64,000 bases of DNA from Gnetum montanum (lineage: Eukaryota; Streptophyta; Gnetopsida; Gnetales; Gnetaceae), in the NCBI GenBank assembly GCA_015680685.1, contig MNCI01016011.1, forward strand, positions 163,768-227,767, read 5' to 3'. Numbering within the stretch: the stretch's first letter is position 1; each line of letters begins with the position of its first letter. Positions 1 to 11,530 of the stretch are shown here, piece after piece. Made by a program: the position numbers and the translations under genes. Below the pieces are notes generated by a model. That model did no database searches and was not told the DNA's origin. It worked only from the letters and a program-made list of their open reading frames with translations.

Positions 1-1287
1 TGACTCACACTGGGGGCAAGCTAGCTTGATAGTGTGAGCAAGCTGGCTTAAGCAAGCTGGGCATGATTTCCATGCCTTAGTCAAATTTTTCCTCCTGAAA
101 GCTCAAAAGGGCTTGATTCATTCTCATTTCAAAGTGTTAGTCCAAAATTAGTGGTGTTTCATTGGCTCCTCTTTGTTGACATTTGGAGGAATCCACCCAA
201 GAGGCGTCAACAAAGAAGTGCAAAACACCATGAACAACCAAGTACTAAGCATTATCCATCAGCCCCTGGCTAGGTGTCATCGCATCATATTCAAAAGTAC
301 ATGGGATTAGGAAAATGTAGTTCAAGATGCTCTCACATGAACAAGCCATATCTTTAGTTCTTGTCAATAGCTGATTTTTGGCAGACTCAGAACCAAGACA
401 TAGGAAGTGCGTTCTTTGGAGAAACGGGATTCTTGTAGAGTGTTTACGGGATCCCGTTGTAAATAGCCAAAGCCATGCAATGATGTGCAACATGATCATT
501 TAAGACACGAGCGTAACTATTTTTTTTAGAAACTTGCCTTCTTGCTTGGGGCTCATATGAGAATAGCCAATAGTCTATAGTTTATGATGTCAACGGGGTC
601 ATGAAGATCTTTTCCATGCATTTTGTTCTTTGATCTTTTGTTCTTTTTCTTTTTTCTTATTTTTTTCTTCTTTTCTTTTATTTTTTATTTTTGGAAAAGC
701 TTGCTTTTTCTTTTCTTTTTTCTTTTCTTTTTGGAAGAGCTTGCTTTCAGTGCTGTGCTCGTGCTCATGCGCTTGAATTTGTATCATGTGCCATGTACTG
801 TGTTTTGTGTTGCAACTACTTAGAGAATCACAGTGTGCAATAGTGTATCAAGAGCATTGGGATGAGTAGAATGTATCCAGGGAGTGTAATTGAATAGGAT
901 AGGGGGAACATGATGGGGAATAGGGAATGTATCAGGAGTTGGTAATGTACTTATGAAAAGATTGATTAACCCAGTTGTATGTGTTAGGAAGAATGTGATA
1001 CCTTGTCATCATGATGAAGTGCATTTGTGCACGAATGCCTCAGGTGTGTCATCCTACAAACACAACTCCAAGGAGACAAGAGAACAACAAATGATTTGGT
1101 TAACTAAGCACTTTAAACATGAACACAACAAAGAGATAGAGCCACCATGTGCGATTTCAATGTAGATAGCACAACATCAGCTTCATCTGGGTCTATGAGC
1201 CAAATTATGTAGCAAGTTTTTATGGAATAGGTATAGCCAATTGCAGCAACATATATTTTCAAGTATATCCTGGTCATTGATGATGTC
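1..1287. other. No gene recognised; pyrimidine-rich tract
   Basis: Six-frame translations show only short frames with no recognisable domain. Positions 640-751 form a strand-asymmetric T/C-rich tract. It contains two copies, 40 bp apart, of a unit reading TTGGAARAGCTTGCTTT (691-710 and 731-750), so part of the tract is a local tandem duplication. The short frames over the tract are Lys/Glu- or Phe/Leu-rich by composition alone and are not genes. Confidence 0.6.
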
Positions 1288-1685
1288 GCTAGTTTATAGT
1301 CTTAGTAGACTATTGTGGGTTAGTTTCATGTCATAACCCTTTGGACGACTCCAATTTAGCATCATAGCAGATGGTGTGTTGCTAGTTTATAGTTGTAGCA
1401 AACTATCAAGAGGCAAACCAGTTTATAGTCTTAGTGGACTCTAGATGCTAATTTTATGTCATGGTGGACAGATGTAGTAGTTTGGTGTCATGACAGATAG
1501 AGTTCTGTGGTATCAGTTTACTTTCATGACTCCAGGACATTCTGTGGTGCCAATTTCAAGTCATAGGCCCAGGACCATTCTATGGTATCATTTTTAAGTC
1601 GTGATGCCAGGACCATCTATTGTGCTAGTTTAACATCATGACTCAAGGACTAGCTATGCCAATTTATAGTCATAGTGGACTATTG
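1288..1685. repeat. Degenerate minisatellite, about 12 units of 30-37 bp
   Basis: Roughly twelve diverged units follow one another. Each is built on a core like GCYAGTTTATAGTCATAGTGG, with unit starts near 1288, 1321, 1351, 1381, 1417, 1447, 1477, 1512, 1549, 1587, 1624 and 1658. The spacing moves from about 30 bp in the first half to about 37 bp in the second. A stray related unit lies near 3389 inside the Ty3 remnant, so the array may derive from non-coding sequence of that element. No reading frame runs through it. Confidence 0.75.
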
Positions 1686-2203
1686 CTTACCTCCTTGTGT
1701 AAGGTGTGATGCTGCATGTGTGATCATGCTATGTATCTATAAGATCCTGTAAAAATCAACTAGAAAGAAAACAACATCAAGCAACACTTGTCGTAAATAG
1801 AGTTAAAATGTATGAATGAAAGAAAAACAATGCAAAAGTGGTATTTTTAGGCCATTTCAGGCCATAAGCTAGTTTAAGGCCTTTTTGAGCCATGTGTTTT
1901 TGTAGTTTTATGTTTTTCTTTTTTCTTTTTTATGTTTTTCAAATGCAATGTGTAAAATAAGTTGAAGAAAGTGTAAACAAAGAAAAATGTGTGATCTAAG
2001 TGAGCGGCCAAAATGTAAATGCATAGGCTAGTGCAATATAAACAAAAGTCAAAAATTCATAGCAAGTGGAGGCAAAGGGTAGGCAAGCACCCACATTTTT
2101 GGCCAAGGGAAAGTATTGATCATGTAGTTGCTTCCTAACCATGGTGTGGATTAGGGAGCATGTAAGACTTAGGATCCTCTAGGAGGCTGTTGGCTTCAAC
2201 CAC
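1686..2203. other. No gene recognised
   Basis: This AT-rich stretch lies between the minisatellite and the 3' edge of the Ty3 protease remnant. If that element continued, RT would be expected here on the minus strand, but no RT motif is visible. The element is therefore truncated or deleted just after its protease. Confidence 0.5.
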
Positions 2204-2880
2204 TCATTTGGGTGTGTTAGCCTTAGGCATTGCGTTGGTTACCGTAGGTGTACCACCAAGAAAATCTTCTTCTAAAACTTGCACCATGTCTATGTTGTGG
2301 ATAGTCGAAGAGGAAGCATTATCACCATGGATGATGAGTTGACCACCTTTGTATGGAAGGTGGATTTCTTGGTGGATGGGAGAGGAGATGGCCCTTAGTT
2401 GGGCTAGCCAAGGCCTACCTAGAATCATGTTGAAACCTGGCATCTCCTCTATGATAGTGAAATCTACACTAGTGGGGAATTTCTCTCCTACCACAAAGGC
2501 TAAGTTGATTGTACCCTTGACTATGACACATGATCCGTTGAAGGATTTTAGACACGTGGTTTTGGTTGGCCTAATTTCATCTGCTTGGCCTAGCTTTTTA
2601 ATGACTGAGTACAAGACTAAATTTGTTGTTGTACCATCATCAATGTGCACTCTGCAGTTGGTGCACTGCTCAACACATATGCTAATTGATAGGGGAGCTA
2701 TAGTAACTTCCCCTCATTCAGGGTTGAATTTAACTACATTATCAAGGAATACTAGGGATTTTGAACCTGATTCTTATGATGTAGGGATCAACATCATTGC
2801 ACGTATGGATGCCTCATTTGCAAGGATGTCCTCTGTAACCGAAATGGAGGCCAAGATCTTGGCCAATGCTTGGTAGTGAG
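2204..2880 (-). pseudogene. Ty3 retropepsin-like aspartic protease remnant
   Basis: Read on the minus strand, the frame contains a flap-like aspartic protease of the kind fused to Gag in Ty3 retrotransposons. The active-site region reads VHIDDGTTTNLV near 2640, and the family's conserved block reads ILGRPWLAQL near 2410. Upstream, residues like EVTIAPLSISICVEQ match the segment that precedes the protease in Tat-like plant elements. An in-frame TGA lies near 2710. The apparent start of the open part is GTG inside the domain, so it is not a true start. The enzyme would release Gag-Pol products during particle maturation. It is inactive as a gene because the polyprotein is broken on both sides. 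Confidence 0.75.
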
Positions 2881-3273
2881 TAGATGAAGTCATGACCAGG
2901 TCGATAAGCTTAATGTTGTGTTCTTTTTCTTGAGCGTTTGCTTCACCTGGGTTAGTGTAGCTACAAAGTCCTTGTCATTAGTTTTTGTGTTGGCCTTGAT
3001 TTCCTCCATGTGGCTTGAAAGACAGATCTCTCGGGAAGGGGACTTGTGCTTGGTTTTCTTGGCCTGCTTGGGGGTAGTGGCCCCAGTTTTTAGTTGTTGT
3101 TTGCAAGTTGTGGCCTTTTCTTCAGCCATGGGGGTTGTGAGGTGCTTGTTTGTCCTCTTGCATTACCATTTAATGGGCCTACCCGAGTTGCTAGTGGGGT
3201 CAACCCTTGAAGGAGAAGGGATTGAGATGTTGCCCACTGTTGGGCTTCGGGTAGGTGAGGGGCCATCACGTTG

Positions 3274-3546
3274 TGGCACCCTTACGATAAAGGGTTGATT
3301 AGTGGTTGTTGTAGGGATTGTTGTGTGACTAACTTGTTGTGGCACTTTGATGAAAAAAGGTTGCCTAGCAGTTCTTGTTGCTACGTCATGCCAGTTTAAC
3401 ATCTTAGCAGACGATTGTTATGGAACCTTGACCACAAAGGGTGTTGTAGGTGCCTGAGGTGGCACTTTGATAACAAAGGGAGGCCTCTTACTTGTGGAGG
3501 CTATGGGGACCTTTGCCTTGTTAGGAGGCACATGGATCAAATAAGG
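3274..3546 (-). repeat. Five PF(V/I)xKVP motifs in the gag-protease linker
   Basis: Translated on the minus strand, the linker between the zinc-knuckle region and the protease carries five variants of one heptapeptide. They read PYLIHVP (near 3525-3546), PFVIKVP (3459-3480), PFVVKVP (3422-3441), PFFIKVP (3339-3360) and PFIVRVP (3274-3295). Spacers between them are Pro/Thr/Ser-rich. Frameshifts or stops fall between some units, for example near 3418. The pattern implies a repeated low-complexity linker in the ancestral polyprotein. Its function is unknown. Confidence 0.7.
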
Positions 3547-4170
3547 TTGTTGCATAGGTTTGGGCTTGCCACCTATGCTAAATGAGTTTATGACATAGGA
3601 GGCATCATCTGTGTTGGATTGACTTGCCATGTCAATCACCAATTGGCCTTGTTCTATCATTCTCTGTAGGTCATCCTGCAAGGCATGATAGTTGTCTGTA
3701 CTATGACCAGCCAATTAATGGTAATGACAGTATTGGTCCAATTTAAAATTTTGTGGGACCAGGGGCTCATTTGGTATTGCTAATGTGGGTTTCCTTAGTA
3801 GTTCACAGTACCTATCATGTTTTTGGTGGGTAATCACCGATACATGTTTGTGTTGAATTTTGTTCGCTTTCAAGAGTTTCTCCAGTAGTTCAGAGGGTTG
3901 CTTCAGTAGTGGTGTATACTTTGAGCAATTCTTGCACTGAAAGTTGGACCTTGGGCTGGCCCCTGCCAATGTAGGTGAGTTGGCACCAAAGTTGGCAATT
4001 TTGTTAACTGGGGCTTTGGGTTGCTTAGCTGTTGGACCTCAGTTGGTTGCTTTTCTACTTGTGGCCACCGTTTCCACTGTTGTATTTTCCTTGCAAGCAT
4101 GTTGGTTCCTGTAGGCCACATAATCTAGGTCATAAGCAATCCCTTCTCTAGTCCATCTCACCTCACTATA
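3418..4170 (-). pseudogene. Ty3 Gag C-terminal / zinc-finger region remnant
   Basis: The minus-strand frame runs from about 4170. It contains a KYTPLLKQPSELLEKLL-like block, then CHYH-stop-LAGHSTDNYHAL, a C2H2-like zinc-finger segment, then LQRMIEQGQLV. This order is typical of the Gag C-terminus in Tat-like Ty3 elements of plants, where it binds nucleic acid during packaging. The in-frame TAA at 3713-3715 sits where Gln is expected and fits CAA to TAA. The reading frame also shifts near 3900. Upstream Gag is missing; the sequence changes near 4170 to that of a different, oppositely oriented element. Confidence 0.7.
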
Positions 4171-4361
4171 TAGTTAATCATAACTTGTGATTTTGTCTAC
4201 TATAGCATTATTTTTCCAATCTAGTGATACTAACATGTATGTTCTCCTAGACAGGTATGTCTTACATTCAACTCCTTGAGTGCCTAAGGATACTTTTAGG
4301 CATAGTTATACAAGGGCATTACGTGCTAGATCCTGCTTTGGGGAGGATCCACTTGTATAAT
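4171..4361 (+). mobile_element. 3' non-coding fragment of an Athila-like element
   Basis: Positions 4303-4358 contain a block (ACAAGGGCATT... to GGGGAGGATCCACTTG) also found at 55978-56034 (plus) and 40146-40200 (minus). In elements A and B that block lies between pol and the 3' LTR. This interval is therefore read as the 3' untranslated part of a plus-strand relative. Its continuation lies beyond the solo LTR, at 5230 onward. Confidence 0.55.
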
Positions 4362-5229
4362 TGATGAGCAATGATTATACCCTATGCCCAACCATACAGC
4401 TTACAAGTATTCACATGCAATTCAGTTGAATTTCATAGACCTTGCATTCTTAAGTACGTTGATTCTAGGATGTGAAATCTAATCGTGACAATCGTTGCCT
4501 TCCCAAATATACTTGTGAAGCTTAGTTGTATGGTTAAGTGTAATTGAGGCACATGATTTTTATTATTTTATATTTTATTTGCCTATGATTAATAACAAGG
4601 TGAAACTAAATTTATTAACCAATTTAACTAATCTAATTAGTAATTAATAACTAACTATCCTAACATAAGCATTCAGTCCCACTTTCCATACACATCTTAA
4701 ATGCATACAACATTGCTGGGTTAGTAAGCATTAAGCATTACTGGGATTACTAAGCATTGTATGTTATGCTCGAAGCAAATGTACTTATGTGTTTAATCTA
4801 TTTAGTTTAATTAGTTGATTAATTAAAGTCTTACTTATCTAATCTAATTGTGTAATTAATGAAAAAAATAAATGCAAAAATAAATCATTAATTTATTCCA
4901 AGTGTTACAAGGTTTGATCAAAAGGCTCATCTTTATTGTTATTCACACTAGTATGCTTAGGTACATCAGTGCTGGAATAAAGATCTGTAGACTTTCTAAC
5001 TCTTGCTACGGGCACTCAAAAAAATATTCTAACTTTCAAATTATAAGACTGTAAGAGCTTTCTTACAACTATGACAAGACATGCCATAAACATGGTGGAT
5101 GAGCATGTATTTATAGACTTTATTGTGGAGTTGCATTGATGGGGCCTCATAAATGTAGCAAACACTATGTCGACAAGGCCACATCGATAGGGGCCTATTG
5201 ACACAACACTTTGATGCTTCATCAATAAC
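4362..5229 (-). mobile_element. Solo LTR of the Athila-like family
   Basis: The segment starts TGATGAGCA and ends GCTTCATCA, the same termini as the LTRs of elements A and B. In minus orientation it has U3 repeats with ATCGAT, a TATA box (CTATAAATA, complement of 5108-5116), a poly(A) signal (complement of 4932-4937) and a GGATTACTAAG-type motif near 4740. Flanks are ATAAT on the left and ATAAC on the right, a 4/5 match to a 5-bp TSD. No primer-binding site follows it, and the flanks belong to another element, as expected for a solo LTR left by LTR-LTR recombination. Confidence 0.7.
5108..5116 (-). promoter_or_regulatory. TATA box in solo LTR
   Basis: The minus strand reads CTATAAATA. The same nonamer occurs at equivalent positions in the LTRs at 5988, 39077, 44932 and 47766, about 110-190 bp from the U3 end. 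The sequence is clear; its function is inferred from position. Confidence 0.6.
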
Positions 5230-5834
5230 TCTTTTATTTCATACTTGCCAAGAAATTCCACATTATCTTATGCCTTTCAAAACATCTAATAAACTTTCCA
5301 TATCATCTAATAATCTATCGATACATTAGAAATTAATTATCCATTTCTTATCCATATCATAAACTTCGTTGTTTGAGATTTCTTCTTCATGAACTTTGAA
5401 TGTCAAATTTTCAAAAACTATGCATCATTAATGGTCCAAGACCCTCTAGACAAGCTTGACATCTTCCAAAAATTTCATTTGACTCATTTTTCCCAAGAAA
5501 AATTAATAATTTTTTTAAACTTTTTAATAGTGACGTTGTAGTTACAATGTCATAGGCACCTATGATGTTGTATTTATGATGTATGATCTACGATGTCATG
5601 CATATAAAAACTAGTATATATACATGTGGAAGTTAGTGAAAATTTTTATTTCTCTCATTTGTAGTAAGAGAACTTTTTGCAATTATTTTCAACCCTCATA
5701 CACACTAGCTTCCAAAGGCCATAACTTCACCCATGTAACTTTGACTTCGAAAATTCGTAAATCTTGTTGCTCTTGAAGCACTCAACTTAGTCGTGGGGGT
5801 ATATAAGCATACGAAAATTTGAGCCAAAATTTGA
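5230..5834 (+). repeat. Diverged repeat shared with 56330-56540
   Basis: This AT-rich interval contains an ordered series of short matches to 56330-56540. They are a TATA-like ATATAAAA near 5601, a run of AAAATTTTTATTTCTCTC type, CCAAAGGCCATAACTT near 5714, and GTTGCTCTTGAAG...GTGGGGG near 5768-5800. The shared order suggests fragments of one LTR or 3' region. No coding potential is seen. Confidence 0.4.
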
Positions 5835-6570
5835 GATAATAAGAATCTTAATGTTAATTGATCTCAAACCCTTGATCTCGAACCCTCGATATCAAACCCT
5901 TGATATCAGACCCTCGATATTGGGTACATGATATCATGACCTGGGCAACGATATCAGATACACGATATCGTTGTTCCTGTGTAACCCTATAAATACCACA
6001 TTTGAGTGCATAGGAAAGAGTAAGTTTTAGAGTAAGTTAGTGTTAGAATAGAGTCTTTTTTGTTCATTTTTAGTTCATCTCAACTCTTTCCCCAGTGCAT
6101 GCCCACAGTGTAATGATTGTAATTGTATAGAACCTTTATTCGAGTGTGATGTACTTGGACACGTGCATGATCGACAATAAAGATTAAGATTACTTCATCA
6201 TTGCAGCATTCAATTAGTTTTAATTACTTAATTATTATTTATTATTATCTTAATTAATATTTCTTACCCTTCATTTAATATCCCTATTATTAAACATGGA
6301 ATGAGTATGACTTAATCACAAGCATTTAAGTGTGACTACTTGGTAACCCAGTAGCGTACCTAGGACATGTGCTTGGTAATCCCAGTAGTAGTACATGAGG
6401 TCTAAGATGTGTACGGATGATTAAGAGATAGATGCTCATCACACTTAGGCTAGCTTAGACTCTCTTCACCCTTTCCCTATTAGCTTAAACAAAGTTATTT
6501 CCATTGTCCCTAGGAGTAGCACTAGTTAGGACCACATCATACACCTCACTATGAACTAAACCATGTTAAT
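5835..6570 (+). mobile_element. 3' LTR (plus), Athila-like family, truncated
   Basis: Landmarks match the LTR of element B in order. They are U3 tandem repeats (5867-5922), TATA CTATAAATA (5988-5996), the poly(A) signal AATAAA (6176-6181) followed by CATTGCAGCATT, a GTAACCCAGTAG...GGTAATCCCAGTAG cluster (6341-6392), and CCTAGGAGTAGC...CCTCACTATGAACTAAACC (6510-6565). Similarity fades after about 6570, so the U5 end and its TG...CA terminus are not visible. The left edge is approximate. Confidence 0.6.
5867..5922 (+). repeat. Four exact-length 14-bp U3 repeats with GATATC
   Basis: The units are AACCCTTGATCTCG, AACCCTCGATATCA, AACCCTTGATATCA and GACCCTCGATATTG. Further GATATC copies continue to about 5970. 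They lie just upstream of the LTR TATA box, the usual place for enhancer-like subrepeats. Comparable GATATC/ATCGAT subrepeats occur in the U3 of the other LTRs here. Confidence 0.8.
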
Positions 6571-7136
6571 TTGGTTGAGGCTTGAGGCTTAATTTCAATT
6601 TTGAGAATATTGGATTGAGTAACAAAAGGGTTTCATTTTATTGCTATCATTTTGGTTGTTGCAGAAATTATATGTTGGGCCAGAATATGGCTCCTGAGTA
6701 AGGAAATGGATTCAATGCCAGATTTAATTTTCTTTCTTCAATTTAATTTATTGGTGATATTGCAATCTTCTGTACAATTTTTAAGCATTAACAATATTTT
6801 GGATTTACATTGTACTTGTTCTATACTTTACAATGTATTTTTATGATATATGAGATTTAATTTTTAAAAAACTTATATATTTAAATTTTCTCTAACACAT
6901 CCCCGGCTACGAACCCATCCCCACTTTTTCTTGAAGCACACGTACCCAAACATGTTTAGAATCACGAATCCTTGATTCCTCGCTTCCACGAATCGGATTC
7001 TTTTGATGCATAGACCATGAATATAATTTTTCCACTGTTATTCATGGTGATATGGTGTTTTATTAGTTGCTATATAACCCAAGGTGTTGCTTATATCCTA
7101 CCGAAATGGTAAGCATCCACCACGTCTTGTCATTTC
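6571..7136. other. No gene; probably includes 5' LTR of element E1
   Basis: No domain is seen. Because a tRNA-iMet-type primer-binding site starts at 7137, the end of a 5' LTR should lie just before it (a CA at about 7130). The left boundary could not be found, since the matching 3' LTR is missing. Confidence 0.4.
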
Positions 7137-7149
7137 TGGTATCAGATCC
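7137..7149 (+). other. Primer-binding site, tRNA-iMet type (element E1)
   Basis: TGGTATCAGATCC matches the initiator-methionine tRNA complement TGGTATCAGAGCC except at one or two positions. It marks the start of the internal region of the plus-strand Ty3 element whose gag and protease follow. Confidence 0.65.
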
Positions 7150-8335
7150 ACAGTTCTGAGTCTATGCAAGATAAAAGAAGGGAAGAAAAGAAGAAGATTC
7201 CATACCTTGAAAGAGGAAGAGGAAAAGGACAAGGTCCAAGAATGGTGTCCATTAACATGGTTGGAGCCATGGATATATTATGGAACTTGTAGGCCAAATG
7301 GAACGTAATAGAGCCAGTAGAGAGAAGATCAATCCCCGTGGTGGATGCTAGAGAATGAAAGAAGGTTGGTCTATCTGGAGAAGCTCTACCACCAACTAAT
7401 GCTCTTTTCACATATGCAAAAGGAGAAGAGAGGTTCTTGCATACTTTGTTCCAAGTTAGTAAGAAATTTAGAATGGGTATTCCTTGCTTTAATGGAGGTT
7501 TATATATAGATGTTTTGTTAGATTAGATTTGGGAGATGAAGTTTTACTTTGAATTGGAAGAAATGAAGGAGAGTAAAAAGGTGAAAATCACGATGGAGGT
7601 TCTTTGCTTTAATGGAATGGGTGTTCCTTACATTAATGGAGAGCATGAAGGTGAAAATCACAATGCCTTGGTTGACAAGAGTTACTGCCACATGGTGGGA
7701 AAAGGTATAGATGAAACATTGTTTAAAGGAGAAAATCAAGATCTAGATTAGATTTTTCTAGAAACTAAAAAGTAAGTTTTTACCAACTAATTACTACAGA
7801 TATTTGTACATCAAATTTCAGAAATGGAAGTAGAGAGAAAAGAGTATAATAGAGTACATAGAGGGGTTTCACCTTCTATTTATTCATGTTGAGTTGATAG
7901 AGGGCATGGAGGAAGAAGTTGTCCATTATGTTAGTAGTTTTCAAATGACCATCCAAGATGAAATGGTCATTATAACACCTCACACCATGGAGAAAACATA
8001 TCAGTTGACATTAAAAGCAGATAGAGAAGGCCAAAACAATCTCAATTTAGGAGAGGTAGCTAAAGAAGATGTGGGGGAAACATCTGTTGTGAATGTGCAA
8101 TTACTACTAATGGAAGGCAAGAAGTCCCATACAAAGATAGATTTCCATGCACACATTGTGGAAGAGGTCCATATGGATTCCACCATAGGAGAGGTGCCTA
8201 TGGTTTTTACTTTGAGCATAGTGCATATGAAGTTCATCATGAAGGGGTTGATAAATGCTGTGAACAAAATAAGGGACCATTTTCTGGATTCTACTATAAT
8301 TGTGATGAAATCAAGCATCTGTTAGTGAACTACCT
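7150..8335 (+). pseudogene. Ty3 (chromovirus-like) gag remnant, element E1, part 1
   Basis: The plus-strand frame after the PBS is Gag-like. The segment around 7894-8080 (EGMEEEVVHYVSSFQMTIQ... then KTYQLTLKAD) matches the region upstream of the zinc knuckle in chromovirus-like Gag. A decayed zinc knuckle follows near 8275-8330 as YYNCDEIKHLLVNY, in which the first and last Cys of CCHC appear to be Tyr (TGY to TAY, a G-to-A change). Frames change between 7536 and 7894. Gag would form the particle that packages element RNA. The protein is broken by stops and frameshifts and has no intact start. Confidence 0.6.
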
Positions 8336-8429
8336 ATGAAGAAATTTACCACATTACTAACACCAAGAACCAATAATAAGACTGTGCAAGCTCTTCTAAT
8401 GTGAAAACACCAATGGAGGCTTAGTCAAA

Positions 8430-9022
8430 AGCTAAGGCTACTGTCCAAATTCATGAGCAAATGATGTTAAAGACAATAACCTTGTTAATAATCAAGGAGC
8501 TAGAAGTGGATGAAAGAAAGAACCTACTAATATTTCAAATTCAGTGTAATGATAAATTATTCAAATGGTTGATGATAATGGTAGCTCTGATAATCCAGTT
8601 TCTAAATATATAGTAGAACAGCTGTAGTCACTAGTTAAGCCACATCCAAAAGCATATATGGTTAGTTAGTTGGATCAAAAGAACAATCATAAAATTACTC
8701 ACTAGTGCATGATGAAGTTTAAAATGGGTTCATTTTCAAATATGGTGTTTTATGATGTAATCCTCATGGATGCCTGCTTCCTCATTTTGGACAAACCATG
8801 GCAATATAATAGGTGTTTCTTAATTGATTCATGATTTCATACTATGACTATGAAGAAAAATGTTCTATGTCTTAGACTACATGGTAATAAAAACAAGAAG
8901 GTTGTAATACCACCATCATTAAGATTTTGCATAGTGAAGAAATTAGAGATGGTCCCAACCATCAACTTGAAGAAGAAGGCTTTTGCTATTGTGGAAAATT
9001 GGAATCACTACCAAAAACTAAA
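8430..9022 (+). pseudogene. Ty3 protease remnant, element E1, interrupted at 9022
   Basis: The frame includes a VSKYIVEQL-like segment near 8605, then PHPKAYMVS, FYDVILMDACFLILDKPWQ and RLHGNKNKKVV. This matches the aspartic protease to pre-RT linker of chromovirus-like Ty3 elements, whose consensus there is LLGRPWQ. Several Gln or Trp positions are stops. The frame ends where the LTR of element E2 begins (9023). The RT expected next is found at 17927, beyond the insertion. Confidence 0.65.
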
Positions 9023-10831
9023 TGTTGATGCATAAATTTGGACATACCAACACCTAAGAAAAACTCATTTGAGGAGACTATTGCCTAGGGTGCCTCCCCT
9101 ATGGGTATGAAAACTTGAGAATAGTCTTAGCTGGAGAGGGCTATGTGACATTTCAAAAAGTAAATTAAATTGAAAAGTTGGAAAATTTTAAATTGAATAC
9201 TATCTTAAAAAAATACAGTAACTAATAAATTTTAAACATTTCCCTAGTCTCGTGTTGTTTTTGCTAGTCTATGCCATCTCATTGTCGTAGACATTGCCAC
9301 AGTTGACATTGCTTGTAGCTACCAAGAAAGGGAGAGAGGGAGAGAGAGAGAGATTTGTTCCACCACCAACCTTCACCGTTCATAGTTGTTGCTAGTTAGA
9401 ACACCCTTGTAGCAACAAGGATGAAACCCTACTACATAAGAATATGTTGTTACTGCTACTAGGTGTTGTTGTTGTTGCAACCATAGACTATCGTTGACTG
9501 CTACCTGCTTTTGACTACTACATGCCACTTGCTATCACAAATATTGCCACTATGCAAACTGTTGAGAGAGAAAAAAATTGAACCTCACACACCTTATAGT
9601 TATACCACCACTGCCATTCCATTGATCATGGTGCTGCTATTGATGTGCTATTGTTGATGTGTCTGCATCTACAATTGCTGATCACCACCACCATGCGTGC
9701 AGCCCACCATTCACCTCTAATGTCATTGAGGGATCTCTGATGTGCACTGCAGTTTGCTTCAAAACCTGCTGCATGTTGCCAGTTGGTACTCAATAGTGAA
9801 GAGAGAGACGCACCATACAGGAAGACCATCGACCACCATTGGTGTCTATGTTACGGTTCCATTGTTGGGACTACTGCCACCATCACATGTAGATAACTAA
9901 CTAGGATAGAGGGGAGGCTACCTAATCTGCCTGCAACTGTGATTACCATTGCCATGCACCCTGCCTGAGAGAGGAGAGTTTGGTTAATGATTTTGGTTGC
10001 TGGTTACTTCCCAAGGAAGGGAAGGCCCAATATCCCATCCTCCCTAATTGAGTAAGCTTCTCCCTATTATAAGCCATTCTCCATCACTCCTTAAATGCCC
10101 ATGTTACCATGTCTCCACCACGTCCATCATCGATTACAACCACATCCCATGTCTACCATGTAATGCATGTCGATTACTACAACATGCTACTTATAACTCT
10201 CCACCATGACCACCACCATGTCTCTACCACCAATCGTAATGTCTGTTGCCTATAGTTACCTATGCATGTCTCTACGTGACCTACTTGCAATGCCCACATC
10301 CACTGTTGTTACTACAACCATGCACCCTATTGGAGAGAGGGGAAAACAATAAGAAAAAAAATGGAGAATTTGAAATAGTAATGGTGATGAGATGAACATG
10401 TCAAATTTTTGAGGAATGAATTGTGTTTGCAAGGTAGCATTCCTACAATGGTTCTCCACTACCCCCTTTCTATTACCTGTTGTGTTTGATTATGTCTTTT
10501 CTTAACCTTGGGATTATATTAGGTTTTTTTGTATTTATGATGTTTTTCTGGCATAAGCAAAAATGCAATTCTCGATACAACATAATTTGATTTAAAGGGA
10601 GAATAGGCTACGTGGAGGTTCCTTTACTATCTAATGCATGTACATTTCCTTATGATTCTTTGTCTTTTTAAATGATTTATTTTGGTTCTTCCATTTTCAT
10701 GTTGTTTATAATTAGTAATTGGTCTTAAAATTTTACTGTCTATAATTTTTTGAATCTATTGGATGATATAAATGTATATGCTATTGTTAATCATGGCCCT
10801 ATGCCTAGCATGAACAATGTTGGCATCAACA
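9023..10831 (-). repeat. 3' LTR of element E2
   Basis: This 1809-bp repeat aligns along its length with 16152-17926. Examples are GAGGAGACTATT near 9073 against 16201, and TGTTGGCATCAACA at both right ends. Short stretches compared by eye differ at roughly one site in eight to ten, implying an old insertion. It contains a (GA)n run near 9329-9351 and many CAC/CCA-rich triplet stretches. No polypurine tract is obvious next to 10832. Confidence 0.85.
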
Positions 10832-11470
10832 CTTAGTCGCTAACTTAAAACTTGCATGCAAGTGCAAGGATAGCAACATCACAAAAATTTTAAAATAATG
10901 GAAGAATATGTAAAATATAAAGAAACAAAAGGATCATGAAATAAGGACAAAATGAAATTGGAAGTAAATTATAATGTTTTAAAATGATTAGAATAATCAC
11001 ATAATCATAAGAGCACTAAACATGAGTCACCATTAATTACACCACCTTGTTTAATCAAACTCTAAATATATAATTTTTCTATTTTAACTACATAGATATA
11101 TGTATATATATATAATTAAAATATATAATTTTAATATCTCATTCTCAATCTTCTCACAAAGTAAAAGTAAAAGGTATGTGGACTACTTTGAGCATGAGAC
11201 TTATGCCAAACTTAATGAAGAGGGCAAGCTTATCTTAGATCATAGCTAGCACAACTTTTAGATTTTTCCTTGGGGCTTTTTTTTTTTTTTTTACATTTAG
11301 AAAGGGAATAGGTGAAAAGGGGTTATTTTCTTTTCTCTCTCTTTTTTAAAAAATTTTTGGGAAACAGGTTTAAAAGGAGGAATGAAGGCTAAGGTGAGGA
11401 TTCTGCCAGACCCCATCACACTCAAGAACCTATTACACTACCAATGAACATGGTCCTCATTCTTTTCTTT

Positions 11471-11530
<60 letters not shown>

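Noticed and set aside
599-823. Open frames of 62-66 codons on both strands over the T/C tract
   Set aside because: Their Lys/Glu and Phe/Leu composition follows from the pyrimidine tract alone; there is no domain, and both strands are equally open.
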